A stretch of 64,000 bases of DNA from assembly GCA_030062745.1 (NCBI GenBank), contig CP099849.1, positions 9,635,767-9,699,766 of the forward strand, in the 5' to 3' direction. The position numbers and the translations under genes are program-made. Below are positions 1 to 12,267 of this stretch, piece by piece (positions within the stretch are counted from its first letter, which is position 1; each line of letters opens with the position of its first letter). The notes beneath the pieces were generated by a model, which ran no database searches, was not told the origin of the DNA, and worked only from the letters and a program-made list of their open reading frames with translations. The stretch is from Capitulum mitella. Taxonomy: Eukaryota; Arthropoda; Thecostraca; Pollicipedomorpha; Pollicipedidae.

Positions 1-690
1 GCAGTTTTTCTTCTTTTCGTCTGAAGAGTCGGATGTCACGTTTAACGATGTGCCGTCGTCGTTCCATGTCGCCCGTTTCGTCGTCATCGTCCGAAACGCC
101 GTCCGTTTCATGGCAGTGTACTGACGTTTTGATGAATGCACAACTGACCCAGCCATGTTACTTGGAAACGACGGTAGCTGGTCTTGCAGCGTTGCCTCGG
201 TCGCTGCTGAACAGGGCTCTGGCGGCGGTCCTGTCGGCTTGCGTTCGGCGCGTCGGGCCATAGAAGCTGCCGTTGACGCTATACAGATTTTGTGTCTGTT
301 TTTTGTTTTTGTTTTTAAATTTTTGTCTAGTTATTTATCGGCGCTTGCAACTGGTGCTTTTATTTGAGGATTTGCGCTGCGCCGAAAAATAAAATAGCGG
401 AAATAGTGTTTTGTTCGATATGTGTGTTTGCTGCGCCAGGAACTGTAGCATGGTAAAATGTTAAATGGATGAGGTCTTCGGTACATTCGCCTGTTATCCG
501 TTTCGGTAACAATTGATATCTATAGCGATTCCGGAACATTTACCTTCTTCGCCACGATGCGCATTCGTACCAGAATTTAAGCGTCCTCCGGGGTTGTGGG
601 GACAGTCCCCACCTCTGAAGATTGTGGGTGACGCGTTTCCCACCGACCCCTCCCCCGTCCCCCATTGTGTCGGGGCCCCTACAGATGGCC
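1..690. other. Non-coding flank left of the Kunitz array
   Basis: I recognise no gene here. Open frames are short and carry no known motif. The right part (about 500-690) is the presumed 3' flank of Kunitz pseudogene copy 1. Confidence 0.5.
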
Positions 691-699
691 TTGCATTTC

Positions 700-1206
700 T
701 TATTTCGAGAGAATCGGATTTTTGTTACCGCTGCTACCGCAGTAGATGAACTTTCCACATCTCTCGCTGTTGAAGGAGTAGCTTGGTATGCAAGCCTCAC
801 AGAGACCAGGAAACGATGAAAGATAGCAGAATTTGAGTCTGCCGCAGCGGCCGCGGCAGCAGCGCCCGCTACACGTCGCCAGGCTTCGGGAATTGTTTCC
901 GTTGGGCCGGCAGCCGCCCCACGAGAACGGCAGGCAGGTGCGCTGTGCCGCGGAGTAGTACCAGCGGGGTATTGCCGTCCTGCAGGGGCCGACCTTCAGC
1001 GGCTCATTACAGCGTTGTTTGTAGGCTTCACCGTCACTATAGGTCCCCGCAGCGGCCGCCGCTGACAGGTGCGCTGTGCCGCGGAGTAGCACCAGCGGGG
1101 TATTGCTGTTCTACAGGGGCCAACCTTCAGCGGATGATGACAGCGATTCTGCCCCGTCTCGCCGTCGGCGCGGCCAGTACACAGTAACCAGGGGGCACGT
1201 TCTCGT
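700..1206 (-). pseudogene. Kunitz inhibitor copy 1, decayed
   Basis: This is a minus-strand relic of the secreted Kunitz family found intact at 2198-2611. Aligned to the intact copies, the start codon has become ACG (plus-strand 1204-1206) and the signal peptide is out of frame. The first domain keeps its N-terminal half through the third cysteine (motif CHHPLKVGPC) and then jumps into the linker between domains (GPIVTVKP), so the part holding cysteines 4-6 is deleted. The second domain is complete with [10 protein letters not shown] and CLPFSWGGC. The last domain has lost the GGC motif (reads YCGSSGN) and its last two cysteines, and stops early. P1 of the readable domains is Arg, placing it in subfamily A. 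I infer a non-functional pseudogene; a hAT-like MITE sits just upstream at 1312-1750. Confidence 0.8.
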
Positions 1207-1311
1207 GCTGCTGAGCGTATGGTGCCGCCGGTAAAGCTGACGTACCGAGACGCCGGACGATGGTGCCTCAGATAGGTTTCGGCTGCCGCCACACGTCTCG
1301 AGGCTGAAGAG

Positions 1312-1520
1312 CAGGGGTGTCGATTTGTATTCTTTCAAGGGGACTCTGGCCCACCCAATGTTGATTTGGTCCCCTCCAATGTTGGTTTGGGCCCCTGTAA
1401 TATTTCTGTCAGTTTTAAGGGGAACTGGGCAAAAATGACGAACGAAACGGCCGCAGCACATAAAAGATAAGCAAAAAGCATAGAATAAGGCATGAAGTGA
1501 TGTATCTGTCGCTCTATCTT

Positions 1521-1583
<63 letters not shown>

Positions 1584-1750
1584 GATATACGCAGCTTTCC
1601 TATTTGAAAAATAGTAACAAAGACGCAAATTCCCATCGATCAAAATAAATACAGTGGGCTAAATCCATTGAAAAACCCACATTTGGGGGAGATTTGGTTG
1701 TCGGCCCACGGCTCGGCCCACCCAGTCATTGACAGAAATTGACACCCCTG
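1312..1750. mobile_element. hAT-like MITE with CAGGGGTGTC ends
   Basis: The left end reads CAGGGGTGTCGATTT and the right end is the inverse of CAGGGGTGTCAATTT. The 8 bp on each side (CTGAAGAG and TTCAAGAG) match at six positions, as expected for an old hAT-type target duplication. The element is about 440 bp, has no coding capacity and holds a long TA repeat. Confidence 0.6.
1520..1580. repeat. TA dinucleotide microsatellite
   Basis: Nearly uninterrupted alternating TA over about 60 bp inside the hAT-like MITE. It creates the Tyr-Ile repeat seen in minus-strand open frames, which is not a protein. Confidence 0.9.
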
Positions 1751-1982
1751 TTCAAGAGGGTTTACTCGACTGCGACGCAAAGTCGCAGCCCCGTGGAAAG
1801 CGAGCAGAACCTTCGCGGCGACCCGAACTGACTGGGAAAGGACTGACCCAAAATGCTTCTTTGCCCCCCCCCCCAACTGTGGAGGACCTCCCGCGCATCG
1901 GTATGAGAGGCATTGTGCAAGGCAGATGTCTTTAAATTAACGCTAAATGTGGTTTGCACACAAGATCACCCCAAACAACTTA

Positions 1983-1988
1983 TTTATT
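1983..1988 (-). terminator. Poly(A) signal for Kunitz copy 2
   Basis: Plus-strand TTTATT is AATAAA on the minus strand, about 210 bp beyond the copy 2 stop codon. The stretch between is similar to the sequence beyond copy 5 (about 21245-21456), consistent with a shared 3' UTR. Confidence 0.45.
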
Positions 1989-2197
1989 TCAAACGACCCA
2001 GCCAATCAAATTTACCAAGTTAAGGTCATGGAAGCTGAACACAAATTTTTCCTTAGCACAGCAAGCGAAATCCAAGCTCAAACATTCTCCGCAGACGACC
2101 TGGAAGCAAGTCGCCGAACTAGAATAGTTCCGAGGAATAGCGTTTACCACGTGCGGACCATCGGCTAGCATCAGCTGAACAGCGTTCAAACACGCGT

Positions 2198-2611
2198 CTA
2201 GCAAGACTCGCAGGCGGCCCGGCATTTTTCAATCGTGGAGAAACGATTTCTGTTGCCGCCGCAGCCACCGTAGATGAACTTTTCACATGTCTTGCCGTTA
2301 AAATAGTAGCTTGAGATGTAAGCCTTGCAAAGACCTGAAACCGGCGACAGAGAGCAAAATTCCGGCCTGCCGCAGCGGCTGCGGCGGCAGCGCTCGTTGC
2401 ACCCCTCTAGACTTCGGAAGTTGTTTCCGTTGGGCCGGCAGCCGCCCCACGAGAACGGCAGACAGGTGCGCTGTGCCGCGGAGTAATACCAACGGGGTAT
2501 TGCCGCCCTGCAGGGGCCAACCTTCAGCGGCTCATAACATCCACGTTTGCGAAACTTCGCCGTCGCCACGGCTGCCACGCCCAGCACACAGACCAGAAGG
2601 CACACCCTCAT
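2198..2611 (-). CDS. Secreted two-domain Kunitz inhibitor (copy 2)
   Basis: Intact single-exon frame of 137 residues. Residues 1-18 form a signal peptide ([18 protein letters not shown]), so the product is secreted. Kunitz domain 1 (Cys25 to Cys75) has the standard spacing of 8-15-7-12-3 residues between cysteines, with WGGC and NGNNF motifs. Domain 2 (Cys86 to Cys134) keeps YGGC and NRNRF but has 13 instead of 15 residues between cysteines 2 and 3. The residue after cysteine 2 (P1) is Arg in domain 1 and Lys in domain 2, which in this family favours trypsin-like serine proteases. Most copies carry a linker motif of CC-x3-C; here one of these cysteines is Arg, leaving Cys80, while the C-terminus ends in an extra Cys137, so these two could pair. 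I chose this start, not the upstream in-frame Met at 3049, because the signal peptide begins here and sequence before it is not conserved as protein among copies. The protease target is unknown. Confidence 0.9.
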   Translation of the reverse strand: MRVCLLVCVLGVAAVATAKFRKRGCYEPLKVGPCRAAIPRWYYSAAQRTCLPFSWGGCRPNGNNFRSLEGCNERCRRSRCGRPEFCSLSPVSGLCKAYISSYYFNGKTCEKFIYGGCGGNRNRFSTIEKCRAACESC

Positions 2612-3016
2612 CCTGCCGACTCGTGAGGGTAACTGAGAGCAGGCTGTCGGCTGCGGCACACGCCGTTGGCTGCGTCTAGGATCCGTCGAGCGCTGCGCAA
2701 GAGTGTACCCAAGGAAGGGGCCCAAGGAGGCCATGGCTTCCTTCGGACAAAAATGTGACGTTTCCGTTCGAAAATGAAAACAAACAAAAATCCTTAGAAC
2801 TCGGAAACAAAGTGTGCGAAACCCGAGTCGTTTTCGGTTTTCGGGGAGGTTAGATCTGTCTGGCCCCATTTCGCGAAATCTTGGCTGCGACCTTGGTGCT
2901 GCGTATGGACACGAGACGCGAGACGGTGGCGGACAAGACTTTTCGCCAGCCCCCTTTGTGACTGCGCCGAGATGGTCCTCTGAGCAGGCGTCCACTAGTC
3001 CTGTTTGAGGCAACTG

Positions 3017-3045
3017 GGGCCAGGTGACGGACGGGTGCGATCTTT
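3017..3045. promoter_or_regulatory. Conserved upstream motif of Kunitz genes
   Basis: GGCCAGGTGACGGACGGGTG followed by a TGACCTTT-like stretch recurs upstream of copies 2 (here), 4 (16410-16437) and 5 (22479-22508). The distance to the start codon differs (about 410, 155 and 195 bp). It may be a shared promoter element or a TSS region; conservation could also just reflect recent duplication. Confidence 0.35.
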
Positions 3046-4726
3046 GCAACGCCTGGGTGGCGTGTGGACTAATCCGAAATCAGAGCTATGCTTTTATTTT
3101 TGTGTTTTTCGCAGTGGGATTTGAACTGAATTGTACGGTTGTTATGCAGCCGCAAGTCCCAACACCAATAACCATTATTCCGCGCAGACCAAAACTGAGG
3201 AACAAATATGCAGGCCCTTGTTGTCTCCATAAAGACGTATGTACAGCATCCGGTATCTTGAATAGTATCCCCGAAACAAATGTTCGTTGATCTATGTGGA
3301 TCGGTAAATTGTATTAAATGAAGCGCCTGCTTCGAGTAAAATTATTCATGAAACATCCGAGACTAAAAAGCATTTGTTTTCCCGGTAGGTCTGAAGAACA
3401 CATTTCGTGCATGTGTCAAAGTAATTTAGACTATGACCACGGTCAGTGTGGCCGTATTTTACATTTGCAATGGTGGGAAACGAAAAGACTGGCCACCCCT
3501 AATACTCTTTTCGCACGTAGCTTTCGCGGCAATCATGCTAGAACCCATAAATTAATGCATGTTTTGCTGTACTTTGTTTTAAAACTGGTTCGTAGCTTTT
3601 CCACTTCAGCCCGGCGAAGTCCAGGGACCGGTCGCTCGGCCGATGCATCGTCGACGTCGGACGGCCGCACGCGTGAAGGACCTTAGAACGAGCACTATGA
3701 TACGTATGGAACAGGTTCTGCCATGCAACCAATTACAAAACTTTGTGAATGGCAAGTCTGTGTGGTAACTTTACAATTCGAAAGCACAGGTAGCCTGACT
3801 GAGGTCAACCAGAATCAAATGATGAGCGTAAGGCATTCTGTCTGTTTCCTGTATATCTATTCATCCAACCACAGTCAAACTTCTGCGAAAGCTAGTCGAT
3901 AACACAAATGTACTTAAATCGAAGCCAAAGTGACACAGGTCAGGTCAAGCGAGTTCAACCGGGATCGGGTACTAATAATGTAGTATTTTGTAACGGCGTC
4001 ATCCAGGAATATGATGGGGACTTCCACTGTATGATGAATCCAGGTGATTCCAAAACATAGGCAAGCGAGGTCAGGCCAACTAAGGTTACCCAAGGTCAAT
4101 GCATAAAGACGCAAGATCATTATTTGTTCCCCAGCTTTTTCGGAATGATTTCAGATTTGTCAGGGTGCATTATGTTGTCCTCGATGGACCTCGAGCGACC
4201 TCAAATGACTTAAATACCCGACTTACCGATAAGCCAGGGTATCCTACCTACTAACGACCCACCAGATTGTGTAATCGTTCTGTTTTGAAAAAATGCATCA
4301 TTTTGAAACATTGAGCCGAGTTGATCTTGATTGATTACACCTAGGTCAACTTCGCTTTGTGGTATGTAAGTTCATCATACAGACTAAGGCTCTACAAAAT
4401 TTGATTGCGATCGGTTCAGTGTAGGCCTAAAGGAAAGAAACGATGCCACTTATTCGACATTTAACCTTGTTTGATTTCCATGTCACGCAGGCTTCCTTCC
4501 TACAAAATGTCGGCCGAATCGGCTGAGTAGGTCGAAGATACAGGAGAGAAAACTATGTACCTCACCAGTGCGTTTCATTTTCAGACGGCCACCAGCGCGT
4601 ATTGAAGGTTATTGTCAGGACCAGTGATGGAGCCATGTGTTCAGGCCAAAGAGATCTGGCCACATTTTCAAGTCCTTTCCTTTCATGTATTATACGGCGT
4701 GATGCAAAATTTTCCCGAGCTGTAGA

Positions 4727-5042
4727 CAAGGTTGGGAAAAAATGTTGTTTTCTGGTGCTGAAGAACCCCCAAAAATATGTGCTCCTACACATATTCCAAA
4801 AACACTATCCACAAGTAAGATAGTGTACCTCCATTGAAGAGCTACGTTATAGCCACGATGATAAATTTCTAACTCTGCGAGCAAATGACTGTCTCCATTC
4901 AGTAAAAAAACAGGTATGATGTCACAACTGAATTGCGCCGAGAATGCCAACTGAAACCAGCAGTATCCTTTGGAAAATTTTTTGCTCACAAATCGAAATT
5001 ATACCCCAACACCAAAAGCAAAAACCAAAATCTTCAACCCTG
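4727..5042. mobile_element. hAT-like 300-bp MITE, copy H1
   Basis: Starts CAAGGTTGGGAAAA and ends TTCAACCCTG. The internal sequence matches 45713-46015 and 57145-57443 along its whole length (shared marks include TCCATTCAGTA near the middle and ACACCAA near the end). No clear target duplication is left on this copy. Confidence 0.65.
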
Positions 5043-5150
5043 GTTGGGGGGAGTTGTCCCCGCTGCTCCCTCCCCCGGTGGCGCCCCTACTGTGACCAGC
5101 ATGTTGTTCCAAGTATGGCTGGACATCCTGGAGGAATGGAACGTCTAGAC

Positions 5151-5361
5151 CAGGGACATAGCAAGGATTTCTTCAAATCGTCAAGAAGGGTCCCAGAGCC
5201 CCCCCCCCCCCCCTCTCTGAACCTAAGTCTTGTCGGATTTCGGCCGGTTTATTGCGAGCTCCAGAAATTTTCAATGTTTCCATTTTTCGATGCGTGAAAA
5301 AGTCATATTTTCAACCCCAAGGGGAGCATCGCCTCCTTAACCTTCCTTGGCTACGCCCGTG
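5151..5361. mobile_element. Short MITE-like element
   Basis: The left end CAGGGACATAGCAAGG and the right end, inverse of CACGGGCGTAGCCAAGG, form imperfect terminal inverted repeats around 211 bp. It includes a run of 14 C. Flanking 8-mers agree at only five positions, so the assignment to hAT-type elements is tentative. Confidence 0.4.
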
Positions 5362-6516
5362 CTTTAGAACCCCACTTTTCAGAGATTTTAACATTAAGCA
5401 TTGCATATGTGGCGTTGTCATATATGGAAATGATTATAGAGGAAAATCAGCGCCAGACAATAAATCAAAAAACGTTAATGATCTGATTTAACCAGCCTTG
5501 GCTACGTCTGAAACTCAAATTCTCCGGAAGAATCGTGGATTGGCTTCATTTCTAAAGTTAGAGATTTTTATCCCTGACAACAGTCAAGACTGCCAAGAAA
5601 CATATTGTACTACGCGATAGCTACGTCACAGCCAAACGACAGGGCAGATATCCACCGACGCACTCCATGGAAAAACTACATTTGTCATACAATGATATCC
5701 CATTCCACCCGTATACCAAAACAAAAGCTATTTATCGACCGAAAGAAAATATAGTGCATGATTGGGCTGACTGACTGATTTTCTATTCTTGGCAATCATT
5801 TCATATTTCGGAAAAAAACGCATAAGCTTTTTCATTTTTTTCCAAAAACACCCTAACACGCGCAGTGGAAGGGGGTTTCGCGCTAACGCACACTGGAAGG
5901 AGGCAGAAAAGTGCTCCCCCTTCGATCTCGGGAACGGAAAGAGCTAGAAACACATAATTTTACGGACAGAGTGCGATGATTACGCTTTATATTGTGTGCA
6001 ATTATCATGACCCTAGGTCAATGTCTTCAAGGTCAAATGGGGTCGAAAAGGCCAAATTTGGACACTTTCTCGGCCCGTACAGGCCATTCCGTACGATTTT
6101 TCGAACGAAACGGTAAAAAGGTGTTTGTTTGTGTGTTAAAACGTGGAATACGACAATTTCCATTCATTTGGCGTCTTGAATGGGGATTTCGGGTCTTCGT
6201 CATGTCTGGTCATTGACCTTTGACGCCATTTTTCATCTTTTCCACACCAGATTTCGAGCAACAGGGGATAGTTTGAGTGTAAATAACGGCGCTACGCGCA
6301 TCTGTTTGGCGTATTTTCAATGAAGATAGCCAGCATCGGTACATTTGATCACTTTTAGCGTTTACCAACCACTACAAGGCCAAAAGAAGTGAAGCGAGGT
6401 CATTGACCTTGGATGAAGTTTTTTATCCAAAGTAAGCTTTATCTCAACTGTCTGCGCTTAAATTGTTTCGTTATAACGAACCCAATTAAATGGTTTGAGC
6501 ACCGCAAAAAAGGTAA

Positions 6517-6520
<4 letters not shown>

Positions 6521-6551
<31 letters not shown>

Positions 6552-6600
6552 GTGTGTATGCATATTTATGTATGTGTATATATGTTTATATGTATATATA
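6521..6600. repeat. TA/TG microsatellite
   Basis: A pure TA run passes into imperfect TATG/TGTA repeats over about 80 bp. Confidence 0.85.
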
Positions 6601-6631
6601 CATGAGTAGCAATGTGCCAAGCATGTTTTTA

Positions 6632-6900
6632 GTAGGGCCTTCAAATGCATATTTCATACAAATCGACATGTTGCAAAGCAAAACTGCACCAGGTTACAAG
6701 GTTTTTGACCTTGGCTCTTGATGGCTTTGACCGTCACTGCCCCTGGTATATGGAAGCGTATCAGTGTGCGCATACGTGTTTTCATAAGGGTATTTGAATG
6801 CATATTTCATAAAAACCGACATGTTGCAAAGCAAATCTGAATTAGGTCACAAGCTGTTTCACCTTGACCTTTGGTGACCTTGGCCCTTATTGACCCTGGC
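6632..6900. repeat. Degenerate direct repeat, two units
   Basis: Two units of about 100 bp, beginning near 6640 and 6790, share ATGCATATTTCATA, CGACATGTTGCAAAGCAAA and a following GTTACAAGG/GTCACAAGC and TTTGACCTTGG stretch. Confidence 0.6.
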
Positions 6901-7220
6901 TTTGGTATTGGTACATCTATCACTTATGCCCAAATGACGTCGCCTGATTGTGCTCAAACGGTGATCTTAGTTAGAACGCAAGTCCTTTCACAAAGTTTCC
7001 ATCTGTCAGCGACAACCGTTATTTTCGTTATGTTTGCTTGATTTCAAATGTTTGAAACTTCAAAAATGCCCCGCCGATTTTCGATTCTTCTGCTTCAATC
7101 GACGAGTTATTCAATTGCCATAAACGTCACAAAGTAGCAGCAAACACTTCCGATCCATTCTCGAGATTTTCAAAGAAAACAGGTGGAGGGTCACAAAAAG
7201 ACCCCCTTCCAGTGCGGGTG

Positions 7221-8503
7221 TTAACCCTATTCCCGTAAGGCTAGACGGTATGGTCGATTCCCGGCAGGGGGGTAGATTCAGCCCCCTCCCCCTGAGATCT
7301 CGAGAACTACACATCCGATTTCATCGCAACAAACGGAAATCGATTTGCCATGACGTGAACCACATTTTTATAAAAAAAAATCAAAATTTTAAAGGTGTGG
7401 ATACAGGAGGGGGGCAAAAATGTCAAAATCAGGGGTATTTTTGGACTTCTTATAACTCCCTTGTTTGTGGACCGATTTTGATGAAACTGGCATGAATCGA
7501 GAGATTATGGATAGGACTTTTACCATTGATACACACATCTGAAATTTTGAGAAAATTCGTGGGCGTTCACAGGGTTTTAAAAATAGGAGTATTAGTTTTC
7601 CAACAACTGAATAAACAAAAGAGGCAAAAACACTTTTTTGGCTTCTGCTATTCATGTTCTGCTTAAGGATTACAAATCGCATTACAATGTTTGTAGAATG
7701 ATAGCATAAGCAGTGCCAGAACATGGAAAAAGGGGACATGGTCACACGTTCTTCAGACCAACTTGTGACTTCAACAGACAACTTTGACCTTAAATGACTT
7801 CCAGCTACCTTAGAGTCACTTGGAATGATCTGGTGTGCATTTAATATTATCTTTAAGCGTTTTCAATTATTTGAATTCACTCTATTTCAAAAATTTCATT
7901 TTATGGCTATTGCGATATAGGGTACGCGCACAGACATTTTAGGTTATAGCTCCGTGACCCGACCTGATATCAAGCTGAAACTTGATACACAAGTAGAGGG
8001 CACCTTTCGACGTCACATATATTCCGGGTTAGGCATTTGAAAAAACAGCGCCGAAATTATTGCAATAAAACCAAATTTTGACTTATGACCTTGACCTGAC
8101 CTTGTAGAGTGACCTCAGATGAACAAAATTATATTTGCACATTGCCCAACTATTTAGCTATACTTCCACTACTTTATATCCATTACACATATACTTAAAA
8201 GTTTATAGTTTTAAGTTCTATCTCAAAAATGCCATTTTTGGCAGACATCTTCCTTTTACCCTCAACATTTACCGCAACATCCATTACCCTCAACGTGGCC
8301 AAAAATGGCCTGAGGTGCCTCCCAAAAACGTTGCCTGGCTCCGCCCCTGCGCAAAACAGAATTTGGAAATTTTGTCACGGCAGGTAGAAAGAATAGCTAT
8401 GAAAGGTTACCAAGTTTCATGAAGCTGCGTTAAAAAGCCTGGAATTGGCGAGCAAAAAAATCGAGGGGGGCGGATCCAGCCCCGCTGCCGGGAATAGGGT
8501 TAA
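7221..8503. mobile_element. R3 element, full-length, TTAA-flanked
   Basis: Starts TTAACCCTATTCCCG and ends CGGGAATAGGGTTAA, a near-perfect inverted pair including TTAA at both edges over 1,283 bp. TTAA targets and ends starting CCC are the mark of piggyBac-type transposons; no transposase frame is present, so I infer a non-autonomous derivative. A second, inverted and truncated copy lies at about 20095-20973 and a short fragment at 35836-35925. Confidence 0.7.
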
Positions 8504-10987
8504 AGTCGGTAGAAATGGGATTTTAGGAGGAGAGGTGAGACTTGCCGAGGGAGACACGGAACCGTGCAAAACAGCATGTGGTGGCAGGTACCATGTCCTC
8601 GCAGGTACGTATGGAGAGTGTAGGCATACAACAGCTTCAATACCGTGTCCCCTTTTTTCCTTCACTCTGGGACAGACTCAATGCCACCGCCACGGGGAAA
8701 CGACGGCAACAGCCAGGGACTGAATGCAAACTTAAGCACCTTCAGCATTTTCCTCAATAGCTCAGTCTTTTCAAGTCACAAAACACGCATCCGTGTGAAC
8801 GCTACCTCACTCGTTATCACCACAGAAAGCTTTTTGACAATCGCCGTTTTACGCCCGCCATGGCTGAAGAAAGGAACATAGTAAGGCTGCCAGATGCAAA
8901 CAAGATATGTGACGTCGGTCAGAGTGCCTTTGCACAGTGTATTTTCGAAGAAGTATGCAACTCCCTGTTCTCAATCGTACCATTTCTCCCGGTTCTCTCT
9001 TATAGGAAGAACCAAGAAATAGTTAAAACACAAGAAATTGGCTTGAGAAGTTAGGATCCAGCAGATGAGCAGTATTTGTTCCATTTGTTCAAACATTTCC
9101 AACGTATCAGTTGAACGGCATGGAGATAAGTAGAAGTTGACGTCCTCAGTGTTCGTGCTGTTTACGTATTACATGAGGTACTAAAGGTAACATTCGATGC
9201 CTTTAGTACCTTGTTCTATGCGTGTCTGAGTGTTGTGAAAGTGTTCTTTAATTGTGCCTGTGTTTGTCCGTTTTGTAAAAAGTAGTAATAATCAGTGTCT
9301 AAAGGTTTGGTAAGTTTAGTGAGAATGATGCCTAATGAACTTCTTTGTAGAGGATCGCATAGCATTATGGTACATGGGAAGACCAAATTTCTTGGAAAGC
9401 CATACTGTTACATGGCCGTACTCGGTGTCTTTCCGCGTCGCACATGGTGTGGTCCCTGTGGGTGGGACCTTGCGCGCGATGCCAGATGCGGCTGGCCAAT
9501 CAGCGACGAGTAACGTCGGTGGACCGGTGCGTTGGACCTAGAGCGGAGAATTCGGATAGGTTTTTGGCCTCAAATTTTCGCCTCGAAATTCGAATGGGCA
9601 CATTCGAGTACTGGCATCGAATATTCGATTTTTTAAGTTCGTGCCATTTCATTTCAAAAGGTACGATAGGAACAGCATATAAAACAGGCTGATTCACAAT
9701 TACGTGAGCAAATTACGGAACTTTGAACCTGCGGCCGGCGCCAAGTACCGGCAGAACGCTGCCGAGAAGCGAAGAGGTCATGACATCAGCGGCAAAGGGC
9801 GTTGTGATTGGCAGTCACACAGCTTTGTAACCAGAGATGCAAACCGTCAAGCCTACACGACAGAGGTGTTTCGGAATGATGAGGTTTGAAAAGAGGAAGT
9901 AAATGGAATATGGGAAGGGTCCAACCCAGCCTTGAAATTCGCAAGAATTTCCCCACTCTCGCCATACCGTATCCATGGACAATTTTAGAACAAGGACAAG
10001 GTTCCGCTCAACCGTCGGTATTGTAATAATCGTAACCACTGTAACAAGTATTTACAGGATCGGCAAAAGAATGTCATTTCTGTGAAAAGTCTACGTACAC
10101 TTCGTCTTCGAACATAGTACATAAGTAGCATACGTGTGTGTGAATGTGTGTGTGTGTGTAAGTGCCGGGATCTTTAGCCATACGCATAGCACAGACGGCT
10201 GCACCGATGACGACGAAATTTGCACTTGACGAAATTTGCACACATGACAGTTCCAACCTTCGTGACAATCCACGGCCAAATTTAACGCCTCTTCGACGCT
10301 GGTGTCAGTCAAAGCATACACGAGAAGGAGGCATGTTTTTCGATTTTTATCAATGGGGAAGCCAATGGCATTTTGCCAGGGCTCGGAAAACATAGCAATA
10401 GCTCGGAAAGCAATGGATTTAAGATCCTCAGTTTCAGGAGATATGACACTTATACGCCCATAAATTAAGCGAAGCAAATTAATCTGAACTATCTTAGTGG
10501 TAGAACATACGAGGAAACGGGGTCCGAATGACGCGTAAGTGCCAAACAGAATGCAAATTGGAGACGTAAACTGTCATCCCGCCCAGCGAACACATTTAAT
10601 TGGGTTTGACCAGCTGGCTTTTTCTGGCCTTTATATGCATCACATGTAAGCGGTTTTCACATGGCAAAAAAACGTTGTTTGCCAAAAGCGTGTGAAGGGA
10701 AAATGTATTTGTGGGGTCTAGGTCAAAATGGTGAAATGCCAGGTGTTGATGGAGTGGATCACAGTTGGATTAGGGAGGGATGGGATGCCGCTTGGATATT
10801 TCAGAGTTCTGACTGAATCTCTCATACACATTCTATTTGAGATGCATTTAAATATTTTACAAAGAGAGACGATACCACCGGCGCCAACGGCGTCGCATCT
10901 TCGCGCAGCGAAGCAAGCGGGAACCGCTCTTTGGTGCTATTCAAAAGGAAAGTAAGCGTGAACAGGGTCGTGCTAGACACAATGTTC
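8504..10987. other. Non-coding stretch
   Basis: I see no gene. It includes a TG microsatellite at about 10133-10160. Confidence 0.5.
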
Positions 10988-12267
10988 TTAACCCGGCACA
11001 ACCTGGCGTGTTTTCGAACCCGCGACCGCCTGAGGGTGCTTAAAAGGGCACCCCATGTTATCTCAGGATCTAATTGTCAGATCTGAACCGGTTTACCACC
11101 AATTCATAGCCCTGAGTCTTGCATACAGGAAATATTATGTCATCCCTGGCCACGTGACTGGTGACATCACAGGTCACGTAAGCAACATGACGTCCGAAAA
11201 ACTGAAGGCGGTTCGTACATCATATCATCGGCAGTACCGGTTTTAGAACCTTCAACCGGGTATCAAACAAAAGGTCACGAGCTTTTGCATCAGAAACATA
11301 CTATTATGTAAAAAAGGCCCGGTCAAGGTTAATCTGGGTCAGATGAAATATTGGTTTTATTTTACCCGCCAAAGATAGATACTTACTCGCATTTTTTTGT
11401 GATCATTTTGATCCACGTCATTAAAAAACGAAAGTGAAACCTTCTGATAAGCAGATTTCCATTACCTGCTTTTCATCTAGTCAAGGTCAGTTTTGGTCAG
11501 GTCAAATAAGACTGCATTCCTCTTCCTGCCAAAGAGCAAAAATTACTCGCTGGGGTTCTTAACTACGTCAAACACAGAACTGAAGTGACGTCTCAATATG
11601 ATTAAATTTGCTCTGGCTGATTTTTATCGGGTCAAGTCGGGAGAGATAGCCATTTTCCTTTTTCTGGTTAGGAACAACAATTGTTGTCTGCCGCAACTAA
11701 ATGATCTTCCACAGACAATGTTGTATGTCATGTCGTGTTGAATCTACTTATGACGCGACCTGACATGACCCCACGTTGCATTTGGTTAGCTTTGCCAAGA
11801 TGCGCATATAGATTTGCTTGCCTGGTTGGAACGATGAAGAAAGTCCGCGGCAACCACTTTTATCACCGACAGTGCAATTGATGTCTAACTGTCATCATGC
11901 ATGTGACCTAGCATGACCCCCAATGTTGACGTGACATGGTCGTGTATATTTTTGGCGACAGTATACTATATAACAGATAACTCTAAATAATCCATGCATT
12001 ATATTCGAGATATTACCAACAAGAAGAAACGATTCTTGTTCGCACTACCGCCCGTAGAGGCGAAAATATCTATGCCAAGGCTCATTTGTGACGTCATATC
12101 TCCACGAACTGACCTAGCGCAGAAATGGTTTTGGTGTCAGAGCATGTAAAGTTAATTAATGGACAGGTAATAAAAGTTTGGTTGGGCTGGTTCTCACAGC
12201 TCAGAAATTATTGACGAAAAACGGAGGGGTACCCCATTAGAAACCCACCCAGGCGGTGTCGTGCTAA
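10988..12267. mobile_element. R2 element, copy a
   Basis: Begins TTAACCCGGCAC and ends with the inverse-type CCAGGCGGTG followed by CTAA where copy b has TTAA. It matches copy b (18649-19943) in the same orientation over most of its 1.28 kb, for instance ATAGCCCTGAGTCTTG near the start and CCCAGGCGGTG at the end. No transposase frame. A second piggyBac-like TTAA family, unrelated in sequence to R1 and R3. Confidence 0.65.

Larger units (their letters stand above)
3050..7220. other. Non-coding stretch rich in TGACCT motifs and old repeats
   Basis: No recognisable gene. The sequence holds many TGACCT/AGGTCA hexamers, a copy of the 300-bp hAT-like family, a small MITE, a TA/TG microsatellite and a degenerate direct repeat, listed separately. 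About 3370-3440 is similar to 22870-22930, so the duplicated Kunitz unit reaches this far. Confidence 0.5.

Noticed and set aside
1335..1643. Frame with a Tyr-Ile repeat
   Set aside because: Translation of a TA microsatellite.
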